A stretch of DNA of 64,000 nucleotides from Paenibacillus oceani. Lineage in GTDB: Bacteria > Bacillota > Bacilli > Paenibacillales > NBRC-103111. Shown here one piece after another: positions 33,046-41,279 of the stretch. The translations under genes were made by a program, and so were the position numbers. Below the pieces are notes generated by a model that saw only the letters and a program-made list of their open reading frames with translations, was not told the origin of the DNA and searched no databases. The stretch is from assembly GCF_014705615.1 (NCBI RefSeq), contig NZ_JACXJA010000019.1, positions 62,001-126,000 of the forward strand, in the 5' to 3' direction. Positions within the stretch are counted from its first letter, which is position 1, and every line of letters starts with the position of its first letter.

Positions 33046-34335
33046 TCAGTTGCCCTTGCCTTTCTCCGTTACGATGTGCTGCCGGATCTGCTCTTCTGCG
33101 TCGCGAAGCGCCGTATTGACATCCTTGACATTTTTGACGGCATTCGTATATTCGGCGGTCAGGAGGCTGTAAGCTTTCGAATAATAATTCGAGTTAGGCG
33201 GTGCGGCGGCGGATTTGCTCTTGAATACGCCTTCGATATGTTTGCCTTTCAGCTCGGGCAGGTCTTGGCCGAACGCTTGCCTGAATTTCGGATCTTTCAT
33301 GACCGACAGTTTGGCCGATTTTCTGGACATGACGGTCTGCACTTCCTCGGAGAACAACACCTCGAGCACCCGCATCTGATCATCCCGGTTTTTGCTCATT
33401 GCCATCGGAATCATGCAATGCAGGTCGTACATGCCGTATGTATCCGGTTTCTCCTTGTAGCTGGGGAATTGGGCCACGTCCCAGTTCAGATCCGGGGTTT
33501 GTCTAAGCCGCAGAAACAGATTGATCGTCGGGATCATCGCAACGGTTTTATCTTTCAGGAACCGGTCGATCGGAGAGCCGCCGATAAACTCGTTGCCTGG
33601 GATGGAATAGATTTGTTTGCCGATGTCAAACGCCCTTTTGTACGGGTCGCTGTTCACCAGCACTTTATCGGTTTTCTGATCGATGATGTTGAGAGACAGG
33701 GGGAAAAGGAGGCGGTTGAGGTCGTCAACTTCGATGCCGCGGTATTGAATGTCATTGTCCTTGCGGGTTACTTTCTTGGCAAGCTCGATAGCGTCTTCCC
33801 ATAGCATGCCGTCCTTCGGGTAGGGGACGCCGAATTTATCGAATATGTCTTTATTGTAGTAGAGGGCGTTTAAGTTGTTGGCGTAAGGGAGGGCGTACAG
33901 TTCGCCTTTCTCCGAGTTCGCAATGATCGTATCCAGAGCGCCCTGGTCGAACCGGCCGAGATCGAAATTGTACTGCTTGGCGAGCGGAAGCAAATCGAGA
34001 TACACGCCTAAATCCTTATAAGCGGTCAGGCGGCCGTGGTAAGTAACGAGGAAGTCGATCGATTCGCCCTTGGAGAGCAGCTCCGGCAAGTCTTCCGTCG
34101 TTTTGTCCATCTCCACGGTCAGGTGGGGATACTTCTTCTTGACCGGTTCGGCAATCAGCTCGTTGAAATCCTGATCCGTAAAATATCCCCCCAGCTGATG
34201 GACCCGGATTTTGACGGGATCGAGCGGCTTTTCCGCCGGTTTGACCGAGACGTCAGTTGGTTGTTGACTGTTAGAGCACCCAGCGAAAACGATTACAAAG
34301 GCGGAAAGAAAAAATACGAACCTTTTTCTTCTCAC
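33046..34335 (-). CDS. Lipoprotein solute-binding protein, family 1
   Basis: A 429-residue lipoprotein with lipobox FVIVFAGC and a family-1 SBP body (ALYYNKDIFDKFGVPYPKDG, PLSLNIIDQKTDKVLVNSD, YDLHCMIPMAMSKNRDDQMR). GTG 34335 is chosen because GGAGGT lies 8 nt upstream; the longer open frame to 34506 lacks a signal peptide. It is paralogous to the two SBPs of the adjacent sigma operon, with the shared signature YYNKD.FDK.GVPYP, but is transcribed separately and ends at its own terminator. No ABC permease is adjacent. Confidence 0.87.
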   Translation of the reverse strand: MRRKRFVFFLSAFVIVFAGCSNSQQPTDVSVKPAEKPLDPVKIRVHQLGGYFTDQDFNELIAEPVKKKYPHLTVEMDKTTEDLPELLSKGESIDFLVTYHGRLTAYKDLGVYLDLLPLAKQYNFDLGRFDQGALDTIIANSEKGELYALPYANNLNALYYNKDIFDKFGVPYPKDGMLWEDAIELAKKVTRKDNDIQYRGIEVDDLNRLLFPLSLNIIDQKTDKVLVNSDPYKRAFDIGKQIYSIPGNEFIGGSPIDRFLKDKTVAMIPTINLFLRLRQTPDLNWDVAQFPSYKEKPDTYGMYDLHCMIPMAMSKNRDDQMRVLEVLFSEEVQTVMSRKSAKLSVMKDPKFRQAFGQDLPELKGKHIEGVFKSKSAAAPPNSNYYSKAYSLLTAEYTNAVKNVKDVNTALRDAEEQIRQHIVTEKGKGN

Positions 34336-34812
34336 TACATCATACCTCCGTTCGTTCGAATGGTTGTTCCGCTTTAGAACCGGACGCAGGCGCAAAAAAG
34401 CGAGCAATGCGGAGAAAGGCGGCCGGCAATAAATTACCTTATTATATAGCGGTAAAGCAAACGGAAACAAGGTTCGTTTGGTTGCGTTTTTCCTCTTTTT
34501 ATGCAAAATATCTAGTGAATCGTTGTGGAATCTCTTTTTATCTTTTGTTTTGCTGTTTCTTGTGTAAAAATATGTAATTTATTCGGTCCATATGTCGGAT
34601 ATACCCGCACGATTGTCGAGCGATATCCGTCGGTTGCATGCTTTGCGACGTTTCCTTTTTCTCTGCAAAGGAATATTGAGATATCTCGAGATATCTCGAG
34701 ATATCCTAAGGGAAAGCGATGAAAATACCGATAACCATGAAAAAAGTTTGAAATATCGCTTTTTTCTATGATAAAATGAGGATATGCTATCCGGAAAGGA
34801 GGTAAGGACAAC
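34336..34812. other. Divergent regulatory region with palindromes
   Basis: A likely minus-strand sigma-A promoter for the SBP is TTGTTT (34470-34465), 18 nt, TATAAT (34446-34441). In the middle lie an inverted repeat CGGATAT ... ATATCCG (about 34594-34631) and the tandem palindrome at 34678. On the plus strand TTGAAA (34748-34753), 18 nt, TAAAAT (34772-34777) is the candidate promoter of the small membrane protein. A minus ORF at 34512-34928 has no ribosome binding site and is not credited. Confidence 0.5.
34678..34705. repeat. Tandem decameric palindrome
   Basis: GAGATATCTC, GAGATATCTC, GAGATATC in direct succession. Each decamer is its own reverse complement, so the 28-bp block gives binding faces one helical turn apart. 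It lies about 45 bp upstream of the plus-strand -35 box. Confidence 0.9.
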
Positions 34813-35163
34813 TTGATTAAACGCGAGAAATCCCGGGTAACGATTAAGCTGCTCGTTATGTTCGCCCTTGTATGGTCGTTTCTTATGCCGACCGCCGAGC
34901 TTGTTGTTACTCCCGTATCCAAAACCATTCCCGCCGTATCGGCATCCGCAACGATTCATTCGCCTTTAAGCTCTCCTGCGCATATGCTGACCAAGCTGCG
35001 CATGTTTTTGCCGGCTCTCGTCGTGACATTGTTTGTCGGCTGCATCGTATCTCTTGAAAATCGTATCCGCAATCGGCTGGACCGTTTTGCGCCCCCCATA
35101 CCGCTTCTTCGCAAGCAGTTGCTTTTGCGTCCCCTGAAATTCACATCCCATTATGTAATTTGA
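34813..35163 (+). CDS. Small membrane protein of unknown family, paralog of 39690-40034
   Basis: A 116-residue protein with two helices (about 10-30 and 62-80) and a basic C-terminal tail. It shares with the 114-residue protein at 39690 an N-terminal block, WSFLMPTAELVVTPVS then IPAVS, and a C-terminal block, QLLLRPLKFTSHYV; the middle is divergent. Two such blocks in otherwise variable proteins point to a real family. TTG 34813 follows GGAAAGGAGG. It lies upstream of the khtT/khtU/yitT genes, where Bacillus has the small gene khtS, but I see no basis to call it khtS. Function unknown. Confidence 0.75.
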   Translation: MIKREKSRVTIKLLVMFALVWSFLMPTAELVVTPVSKTIPAVSASATIHSPLSSPAHMLTKLRMFLPALVVTLFVGCIVSLENRIRNRLDRFAPPIPLLRKQLLLRPLKFTSHYVI

Positions 35164-35446
35164 CATTTTCGGTCATACTAATCACTCCAAGCCAATTGTT
35201 ATTTTTTTACGTTCGGCACAGAGTGTTGTTTGGCATGTCCGAAAATCGTGTTCATTTCTATGTAAGTTGTCTGACGTATGGGCGGAACCCATCTTTTCCT
35301 TTTGGAAAAGGCCGTTTATGCAGGATGTTGATAGGTGGCAGCAGGCTGCCGTTCCGCAGTAGTGGGCCCCGCTTGTCAAACTTATATAGCAAGGGCATGC
35401 CGCATCCGGAAAGTGCCGATCGAATATAGAGATCGGAGGCGGATGG
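35164..35446 (+). other. Possible structured leader of the khtTU-yitT operon
   Basis: No gene is credited. CTTTTCC-TTTT-GGAAAAG (about 35293-35310) and GGCAG-CAGG-CTGCC (about 35337-35350) are small hairpins in an otherwise unassigned 283-nt stretch. It does not contain the conserved blocks of the c-di-AMP class seen at 3100, and I could not match another riboswitch. Confidence 0.3.
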
Positions 35447-35944
35447 ATGAAACCAGTAAGAGAATCAGATTTGCCGGGAATCGGCCGCAAGTATGAAATG
35501 GAGACGCGCTCCAGAGACAAATTGGTGATTGTCGTCCATGATGACGGCAGAAGAGAAATGTATCATTTCGATAACGAGGATCTGGACGACAGCGTCTCGA
35601 TGGTTACGCTGGAGGACGACGAGGCGCGAGCCGCCGCAGCGATCCTGGGCGGGATGAACTATAAGCCGAAAGCGCTCGAAACGATCGAGATGGCGCTGAA
35701 CGATCTGGTTATCGAGTGGTACCGGATCGAGCCGAATGCGAGCTGCATCGGGCGGACGATCGGAGAGCTCGACATACGTCAGAAGACAGGGGCGAGCATC
35801 ATTGCCGCGATTGAGCGGAGTAACGCCCATCATATCAGTCCGGGACCGGAGTATGCCTTGATGGCCGACAGCACGCTGATTGTGGCGGGCGAGCGGGTTC
35901 ATCTGAAGGCATTGAAACAACTTCTTCTGCACGGGAGTGATTAA
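35447..35944 (+). CDS. khtT: K+/H+ antiporter regulatory subunit KhtT-like
   Basis: A 165-residue cytosolic protein. The N-terminal half ([37 protein letters not shown]) and the C-terminal RCK_C lobe ([53 protein letters not shown]) match KhtT/YhaT. In B. subtilis this subunit holds the KhtU antiporter shut until pH, nucleotide or c-di-AMP signals open it. ATG 35447 follows GATCGGAGGCGG. It ends 2 bases before khtU, so the two are coupled. Together with ktrA at 3645 this window holds c-di-AMP-linked functions for both K+ entry and exit. Confidence 0.9.
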   Translation: MKPVRESDLPGIGRKYEMETRSRDKLVIVVHDDGRREMYHFDNEDLDDSVSMVTLEDDEARAAAAILGGMNYKPKALETIEMALNDLVIEWYRIEPNASCIGRTIGELDIRQKTGASIIAAIERSNAHHISPGPEYALMADSTLIVAGERVHLKALKQLLLHGSD

Positions 35945-35946
35945 TT

Positions 35947-37191
35947 ATGGATCACATCGTGCTAGAGATCGGTCTCGCTGTCGTGCTTATTGCCGTGGCC
36001 GGAATACTGTCGGCCAAACTGAAATTTTCAGTCATTCCGTTTTATATTTTGATCGGAATGGCGGTTGGCCCGCACGCTCCCAAAATCGGCGTATTCGACT
36101 TCCGTTTCATAGAAAGCGCCCCGTTCATCGAATTTTTGGGCAGACTTGGCGTCTTGTTTCTACTGTTTTATCTCGGACTGGAATTTTCGGTCGGGCGTCT
36201 GATCAAGTCGGGCAAATCGATTGCCGTCGGCGGCACGATTTATATCGCCATCAACTTTACGCTCGGCCTGCTGTTTGCTTACTTCGCCGGCCTGCCCTTT
36301 AAAGAAATCCTTGTCGTTGCGGGCATTACGACGATATCTTCAAGCGCTATCGTGGCGAAGGTGCTCGTAGATCTCAAACGAACGGCCAACTCCGAGACGG
36401 AGATGATTCTTGGCATCATCATGTTTGAGGACGTGTTTTTGGCCGTATATATATCCATTTTGTCGGGTCTTGTGCTCAGCGGTTCGACTTCGCTGGCAGG
36501 CGTAGCCCTATCGGCGCTTATCGCACTAGGTTTTATGCTCGCCGTACTTATTATCGGACGCAAAGCGGTCCCGCTGCTGAATAAGGTGCTCGACATCCGG
36601 TCCAACGAGCTGTTTCTGCTCGTCATCTTCGGCGGCCTGATGGTCGTAGCGGGTTTCTCCGAAACGATCCACGTAGCCGAGGCGATCGGCGCGCTGCTGG
36701 TCGGTCTCGTATTGGCCGAAACCGAGCATATGAAGCGGATCGAGCATCTGATCCTGCCGTTTCGCGACTTCTTCGGGGCGATGTTTTTCTTCAGCTTCGG
36801 TCTTACGATCGATCCGACTACGCTCGGAGGCGCGGTCTGGCTGTCGCTCGGCGCCGTCGTGGTGACGCTGATCGGCAACTTTGCAGCAGGGATGCTCGCA
36901 GGCAAAAGCGCGGGACTGTCCAAGAAGGCGTCGGTTAATATCGGTCTGACGATCGTTTCACGCGGTGAATTTTCGATCGTAATGGCGAATTTGGGCAAAG
37001 CGGGCTCGCTGCTGCCGCTGTTGCAGCCTTTTGCGGCGCTGTACGTACTCATCCTTGCCATTTTGGGCCCGCTGCTTACCAAGGAGTCGAAAACGATCTA
37101 CAAGCTGATTTACGGACGGAAGGAGCGTTTGCAGCCCAAAGATAACGCTCAGCCGGCCGATCGTGTCCAGTCTGCCGAACGGGAGGGCTGA
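35947..37191 (+). CDS. khtU: K+/H+ antiporter KhtU-like (CPA2 family)
   Basis: A 414-residue membrane protein with about twelve helices and the cation:proton antiporter-2 fold, from LEIGLAVVLIAVAGILSAKL to MANLGKAGSLLPLLQPFAAL. Conserved patches include FLLFYLGLEFS, TTISSSAIVAKVL and EAIGALLVGLVLAETEH; the acidic residues needed for exchange lie in MILGIIMFEDVFLAVYISIL. It exports K+ in exchange for protons. It follows khtT by 2 bases and precedes yitT by 5, forming an operon of three. The length is typical for KhtU. Confidence 0.92.
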   Translation: MDHIVLEIGLAVVLIAVAGILSAKLKFSVIPFYILIGMAVGPHAPKIGVFDFRFIESAPFIEFLGRLGVLFLLFYLGLEFSVGRLIKSGKSIAVGGTIYIAINFTLGLLFAYFAGLPFKEILVVAGITTISSSAIVAKVLVDLKRTANSETEMILGIIMFEDVFLAVYISILSGLVLSGSTSLAGVALSALIALGFMLAVLIIGRKAVPLLNKVLDIRSNELFLLVIFGGLMVVAGFSETIHVAEAIGALLVGLVLAETEHMKRIEHLILPFRDFFGAMFFFSFGLTIDPTTLGGAVWLSLGAVVVTLIGNFAAGMLAGKSAGLSKKASVNIGLTIVSRGEFSIVMANLGKAGSLLPLLQPFAALYVLILAILGPLLTKESKTIYKLIYGRKERLQPKDNAQPADRVQSAEREG

Positions 37192-37196
37192 GACCG

Positions 37197-38090
37197 ATGC
37201 GGGGCGCCATGAAAGGACCTCGTCCGAACCGGTTTCACCGTCAGCCGATTAGGATCGATTGGCTCGCCGTCTTGTCCTTTTGTGCCGGAGCCGTGCTGAT
37301 CGCAGTCGGGCTCGAGCTGTTTCTGAAGCCGAACCGGCTTGTGACGGGCGGCGCCCAAGGCATTTCCATTATGCTGTCGCACATGACCGAGATGCAGCTG
37401 GGACTGTTTTTGTTTCTGATCAACGTCCCGTTCCTGTTTCTGGCCGTTCCCCGGCGCGGGCAAAACTCCGCCGTTGTGCGGCTGGCCGCCCTCGGCGTCA
37501 CGGCGGCCGTAACGCTGCTGCTGGACCCGATCCCGCCGCTGACCGAGCATCCGCTGGCCGCTTCGGTACTGGGAGGGCTGGCGCTTGGCGGAGGAGCTGG
37601 CCTGATCCTTCGCATCGGCGGTTATACGGACGGCGTGAATGAAGCCGCCCATTGGGTGAAGCGGAAAGTTCCGCTGTCGGTGGCCGAACTGATCATGCTG
37701 TTTAATCTGCTCGTGCTCGCGGTCGCCGGTTTTCTGTTTGGCTGGGAGCAGGCGCTGTACTCGGTTATCGCTTATTACTTGGCGTACCGCTCGCTGCGGT
37801 ATATGATAAGAGGCTACCACAAGTACACACTGGTGCGGATTCACAGTCTCCAATCGGCTGCTGCACTTTGTGCCGATATGAAGGAACAGCTGGGTCCGGC
37901 TGTTTCGTTCCTCCAGGCCAAGTCCGCCCCCTCGGCTTCCAGAGAGGCGAGAGGCGATCTGCTGGCGGTCATCGCCAAAAAGGACGAAGGCCGTTTCCGG
38001 GAAGCGCTGCATGCTATCGATCCTGCCGCAGTAGTGAATATGATGCCGTTCGACAGTCCGGAGCAGTCCGAATATAAATATTTGCACTAA
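37197..38090 (+). CDS. YitT-family membrane protein (DUF161 plus DUF2179)
   Basis: A 297-residue protein with five or six helices in the DUF161 region (IDWLAVLSFCAGAVLIAVGL, PNRLVTGGAQGISIML, ASVLGGLALGGGAGLILRIG, YTDGVNEAAHW) and a C-terminal cytoplasmic DUF2179 ferredoxin-like domain (GDLLAVIAKKDEGRFREALH, IDPAAVVNMMPFD). ATG 37197 follows GGGAGGG. The family's role is not established. Co-transcription with the K+/H+ antiporter suggests an ion-related task here. It is a paralog of 40172-41077. Confidence 0.88.
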   Translation: MRGAMKGPRPNRFHRQPIRIDWLAVLSFCAGAVLIAVGLELFLKPNRLVTGGAQGISIMLSHMTEMQLGLFLFLINVPFLFLAVPRRGQNSAVVRLAALGVTAAVTLLLDPIPPLTEHPLAASVLGGLALGGGAGLILRIGGYTDGVNEAAHWVKRKVPLSVAELIMLFNLLVLAVAGFLFGWEQALYSVIAYYLAYRSLRYMIRGYHKYTLVRIHSLQSAAALCADMKEQLGPAVSFLQAKSAPSASREARGDLLAVIAKKDEGRFREALHAIDPAAVVNMMPFDSPEQSEYKYLH

Positions 38091-38234
38091 TTCTGTCCAT
38101 TCCTTATTTAAAATGATTCCTCAAACCGGCCTTTGCAGTCAGCCGCCCAAAAAAGTGCAAAACATCGGACCGGAAAGACAAAGATCGCTTGCCCCGATCC
38201 CGTTATGATGGAGCTAGGAAAGAGAACAGACCTA

Positions 38235-38306
38235 AGGCGCGATCAAAAAAACGGCTAACCTATGTTGGCCGATCTTACGGTTCACTATGCTTTTTTGATC
38301 GCGCCT
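38235..38306. repeat. Long inverted repeat enclosing a second hairpin
   Basis: AGGCGCGATCAAAAAA (38235-38250) and TTTTTTGATCGCGCCT (38291-38306) are a perfect 16-bp inverted repeat. Inside, CGGCTAAC-CTAT-GTTGGCCG (38252-38271) forms an 8-bp hairpin. It lies between yitT and the Gfo/Idh gene, 35 bp before the latter's start. It could end transcription, shape the leader of the next gene or be a small mobile unit. Confidence 0.85.
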
Positions 38307-38341
38307 AATAGCGCCGCAAAGCGGGGGAAGGGAAGATCATC

Positions 38342-39403
38342 ATGAGCAAAGTTCGTCTTGGAGTTATCGGCTGCGGAGGAATGGCCGGATCGCACTCGGG
38401 AGGTTTTCAGTATTTGGGAGAACGGGTCGAGATTACAGCTACGTGCGATATCGAGCTGGAGCGCGCACAGAAAGCGGCCGAGTTGACAGGAGCGAAGCAT
38501 GCCGTCAGCGATTACCGCGATCTGCTGGAGCATGTCGACGCCGTACTGGTCGTACTGCCGCATGACCTTCACTATGAAGTCGGCAAAACTTGCCTGGAAG
38601 CGGGCAAGCACGTGCTGATGGAGAAGCCGATGTGCAATACCGAGGAGGAATGCCTCGATCTGATCGAGACGTCGGAGAGGGTCGGCAAAGTGCTGATGAC
38701 CGCCTATCCGGTGCGCTTCTGGCCGATCATCCTGAAGCTGAAAGAGCTGATCGACTCCAAAGAATACGGCGAATGCTTCCAGATGTCAGTCTGGACCGAA
38801 CAATATACGCGTTACCAGCCGGGACACTGGGCGCTGTCCGCGAAGCGGCTGGGCGGAGGGCAATTTTTCAGTCATGGCTGCCACTACGTGGATTTGCTGC
38901 TCTGGTTTCTGGGACGCCCTGTCCGCGGAACGCATCTGGGTACGAATTTCGGAACCCCGTGGATGGAGAAGGAAGGAACGAGCAACGTTACGATCGAGTT
39001 TGAAAGCGGTGCGCTAGGTTATCACTTCGGAACGTGGGGAGCCCGCGGGACGAGGCTCGGCTGGAGTCTCCACGCGCACTGTACCAACGGAATGCTGGAA
39101 ATCAACCTTGCCGAGAACAAGCTGTACGCCCATACGGCGATCAAGGAAGAGAAGGCGAATCTGGATTCGGAGTCGCGGAAGAAAGTATTGTACGAAGCCG
39201 GAGCTTCGGGCAAAATGACCAACCATGAACTCGAACATTTTCTCGATTGCATACGTGACGGCACGCGTCCGATTACGGACGGGCCGACCAGCCTCCAAGG
39301 ACTGCGCGTCATCTGGAAGCTGTACGAGGCGGAACGCAACCATACGGTCGCGGATCTGCGCGGATTGGGTCTTGACCAGGAATGGAGAACGTTGAAGGCG
39401 TAA
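38342..39403 (+). CDS. Gfo/Idh/MocA-family oxidoreductase
   Basis: A 353-residue NAD(P)-dependent dehydrogenase. The N-terminal Rossmann fold opens GVIGCGGMAGSHSGGFQYLG. The family's catalytic EKP is in VLMEKPMCNTEEECLDLIE, and GCHYVDLLLWFLG carries the conserved His and Asp of the substrate domain. It oxidises a sugar, inositol or sugar derivative; which one is not visible. ATG 38342 follows GGGAAGGGAAG. It is strikingly close to 58050-59093 in the opposite orientation (both contain MTAYPVRFWPI, GTPWME.EGTS, GYHFGTWGARGTR). A terminator follows, and the gene is monocistronic behind a large inverted repeat. Confidence 0.92.
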   Translation: MSKVRLGVIGCGGMAGSHSGGFQYLGERVEITATCDIELERAQKAAELTGAKHAVSDYRDLLEHVDAVLVVLPHDLHYEVGKTCLEAGKHVLMEKPMCNTEEECLDLIETSERVGKVLMTAYPVRFWPIILKLKELIDSKEYGECFQMSVWTEQYTRYQPGHWALSAKRLGGGQFFSHGCHYVDLLLWFLGRPVRGTHLGTNFGTPWMEKEGTSNVTIEFESGALGYHFGTWGARGTRLGWSLHAHCTNGMLEINLAENKLYAHTAIKEEKANLDSESRKKVLYEAGASGKMTNHELEHFLDCIRDGTRPITDGPTSLQGLRVIWKLYEAERNHTVADLRGLGLDQEWRTLKA

Positions 39404-39419
39404 ATGTAAAGGGGATCGG

Positions 39420-39477
39420 AAAACCCGGTATTTATCCGGCGGGGAAGTTGCTCTCGTGCGGATCATGCCGGGTTTTG
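39420..39477 (+). terminator. Terminator of the Gfo/Idh/MocA gene
   Basis: AAAACCCGG (39420-39428) pairs with CCGGGTTTT (39468-39476). The loop is long (39 nt) and holds further G/C-rich pairs. Confidence 0.6.
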
Positions 39478-39625
39478 TCGTCCTTTAAAAGAGGATTGCA
39501 ATAAAGCGGTATAATGGCGAAGCAGCACATGGATAAAGGAAAAAGAAGCGGTTCATTTCATTAATGCGATATCGGAAGAAAAACGGAGGGAAAGGGGGGA
39601 AATGGCAATACCAGGGTAAAAAATT

Positions 39626-39654
39626 TTGAAATTTGCGTGAATTTGTGATATTCT
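39626..39654 (+). promoter_or_regulatory. Promoter of the second small membrane protein
   Basis: TTGAAA (39626-39631), 17 nt, TATTCT (39649-39654). The paralog at 34813 also has a TTGAAAT-type -35 box at a similar distance. Confidence 0.55.
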
Positions 39655-39689
39655 GCCTATAGAGAGATAGTTAGAAAGGGGGAGAAACG

Positions 39690-40034
39690 ATGACTTTGGA
39701 CAGAGGCGCGCGGATTTTTGTTAAGCTGATTTCCGCATTCCTTTTAATCTGGTCGTTTCTCATGCCCACGATCGAAACGGTCGTCACTCCTGTCTCCAGC
39801 GCGATCCCCGCCGTATCTTCGGGAGCTCCAGGCTGCACCAGCGCAGCCGTTCTCGGACAAAACTACGATAAGCCGGAATCAGACGTCCCCTATGCGGCCT
39901 TTTCCGTAACGCTGCTCGCATTAGGATTGGCCCTACCGGTCCGGATGCCCCACTTTTCCTTTATAATCCCTCTCCTGATGAAGAGTCTGCTGCTTCGTCC
40001 GATCAAATTCACATCCAATTACGTATCCGTCTAG
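39690..40034 (+). CDS. Small membrane protein of unknown family, paralog of 34813-35163
   Basis: A 114-residue protein with helices around residues 10-28 and 68-88. It shares with the 116-residue protein at 34813 the N-terminal WSFLMPTIETVVTPVS and IPAVSS, and the C-terminal SLLLRPIKFTSNYV. Hydrophobicity and size agree too, while the central part differs. ATG 39690 follows AAAGGGGGAGAA. The next gene downstream is a yitT paralog, 137 bp away; the other copy also lies upstream of a yitT, with khtTU in between. No known domain was recognised. Confidence 0.75.
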   Translation: MTLDRGARIFVKLISAFLLIWSFLMPTIETVVTPVSSAIPAVSSGAPGCTSAAVLGQNYDKPESDVPYAAFSVTLLALGLALPVRMPHFSFIIPLLMKSLLLRPIKFTSNYVSV

Positions 40035-40171
40035 ACGTTTTTGTTAAGGCTCTTATTGAAGTGCGTTTATTTGGCCTGATTACAATTTAGGGCGGTTATT
40101 TGTTGTGACCATTTGTTCGGGACGCACGGGAACCCGGCGTTCTTGCAAGCCATGATACAGGGAGGTTCTCG

Positions 40172-41077
40172 ATGAAAACAGACACAGTAGAGCTGCATGC
40201 AACGCAGCCCAAAACCAAATCGCATACCCATATTACGCGGATGAAGCTGCTCCAGCGAATATGCTTCCTGACGTTCGGGGCCGCGTTATTCTCGGTCGGC
40301 CTGGAGATTTTTCTTGTACCCAACAGTATAATTGACGGCGGTATCGTAGGCATCTCGATCATTACGTCCGCATTGACTCATGTTCCGCTTGGCGTCTTTT
40401 TATTGTTGTTTAATTTACCCTTCTTGTATTTGGGATATAAGCAGATCGGCAAGACGTTTGCCTTGTCCACGTTATATGCGGTATCAATCATGTCCCTCGG
40501 CACCTGGCTCCTTCACCCGGTGAGTCCGCTAACGGACGATCCGCTGCTTGCTTCGGTGTTCGGCGGCATTATTCTCGGCGTCGGCGTGGGCATGGTCATC
40601 CGCTTCGGCGGCTCGCTCGACGGAACGGAGATCGTTGCGATTTTATTTACAAAGAAGTCTCCGTTTTCGGTTGGCGAGATCGTCATGTTTTTCAATATTT
40701 TCATCTTGGCCGGAGCGGGTTTCGTATTCGGCTGGGACCGCGCGATGTATTCGCTGATCGCTTACTTTATCGCCTACAAGATGATCGATGTAACGGTGGA
40801 AGGGTTCGACGAATCGAAATCGGTCTGGATCATAAGTGAGAAGCACGAAGAGATCGGGCAGGCGATTATTCAGCGTCTGGGACGGGGGGTTACGTACCTG
40901 CACGGGGAAGGAGCCTTTACGGGCGGAGAGAAACGGGTCATTTTCTGCGTTATTACCCGGCTGGAAGAAGCGAAGATGAAGTCGATTGTGGAAGAGCTGG
41001 ACAGCTCCGCATTCCTCGCGGTAGGCAACATTCACGACGTGAAGGGCGGACGGTTCAAGAAGAAGGACATCCATTAA
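40172..41077 (+). CDS. YitT-family membrane protein (DUF161 plus DUF2179), second copy
   Basis: A 301-residue paralog of 37197-38090 with the same order: DUF161 helices (FGAALFSVGLEIFLVPNSI, DGGIVGISIITSAL, GGIILGVGVGMVIRFGGSLD) and a C-terminal DUF2179 domain (GEKRVIFCVITRLEEAKMKS, ELDSSAFLAVGNIHDVKGG). ATG 40172 follows ACAGGGAGG. It ends at a terminator. Its role in the cell is unknown; the pairing with the small membrane protein is repeated at both sites. Confidence 0.9.
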   Translation: MKTDTVELHATQPKTKSHTHITRMKLLQRICFLTFGAALFSVGLEIFLVPNSIIDGGIVGISIITSALTHVPLGVFLLLFNLPFLYLGYKQIGKTFALSTLYAVSIMSLGTWLLHPVSPLTDDPLLASVFGGIILGVGVGMVIRFGGSLDGTEIVAILFTKKSPFSVGEIVMFFNIFILAGAGFVFGWDRAMYSLIAYFIAYKMIDVTVEGFDESKSVWIISEKHEEIGQAIIQRLGRGVTYLHGEGAFTGGEKRVIFCVITRLEEAKMKSIVEELDSSAFLAVGNIHDVKGGRFKKKDIH

Positions 41078-41130
41078 TTCGAAAATAACCGGGCGCAGAT
41101 CAGCCACCATTGCTGCTGCCGCCTATCCGG

Positions 41131-41174
41131 ACATCCTGAACCGATTAATGAGCGGTCGGGATGTTTGTTTTTTA
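41131..41174 (+). terminator. Terminator of the second yitT gene
   Basis: ACATCCTGAACCG (41131-41143) pairs with CGGTCGGGATGT (41153-41164), with one bulged base, followed by TTGTTTTTT. Confidence 0.8.
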
Positions 41175-41279
41175 CAGGCGCTGACCGCTCCGCATCCGGC
41201 AAACCTCAGCTTTTGGAGGGAAATGAAGGATTTTGTCGAATTAGTTTTCATAACTAAGAGGTTGCGAGGAGCCGATCCA

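Noticed and set aside
33010-33804. 264-residue plus-strand ORF opposite the SBP at 33046
   Set aside because: Shadow of the SBP gene; it also starts inside that gene's terminator.
34512-34928. 138-residue minus ORF between the SBP and the small membrane protein
   Set aside because: No ribosome binding site, crosses the tandem palindrome and overlaps the plus-strand gene; sequence is not protein-like.
34813-35163. Naming the small membrane protein khtS
   Set aside because: Only position and size agree; the paralog at 39690 is not next to khtTU, and I cannot confirm sequence similarity to KhtS.
41148-41279. N-terminal extension of the second hybrid kinase
   Set aside because: The extension runs through the yitT terminator and then lacks a properly spaced ribosome binding site until TTG 41280.
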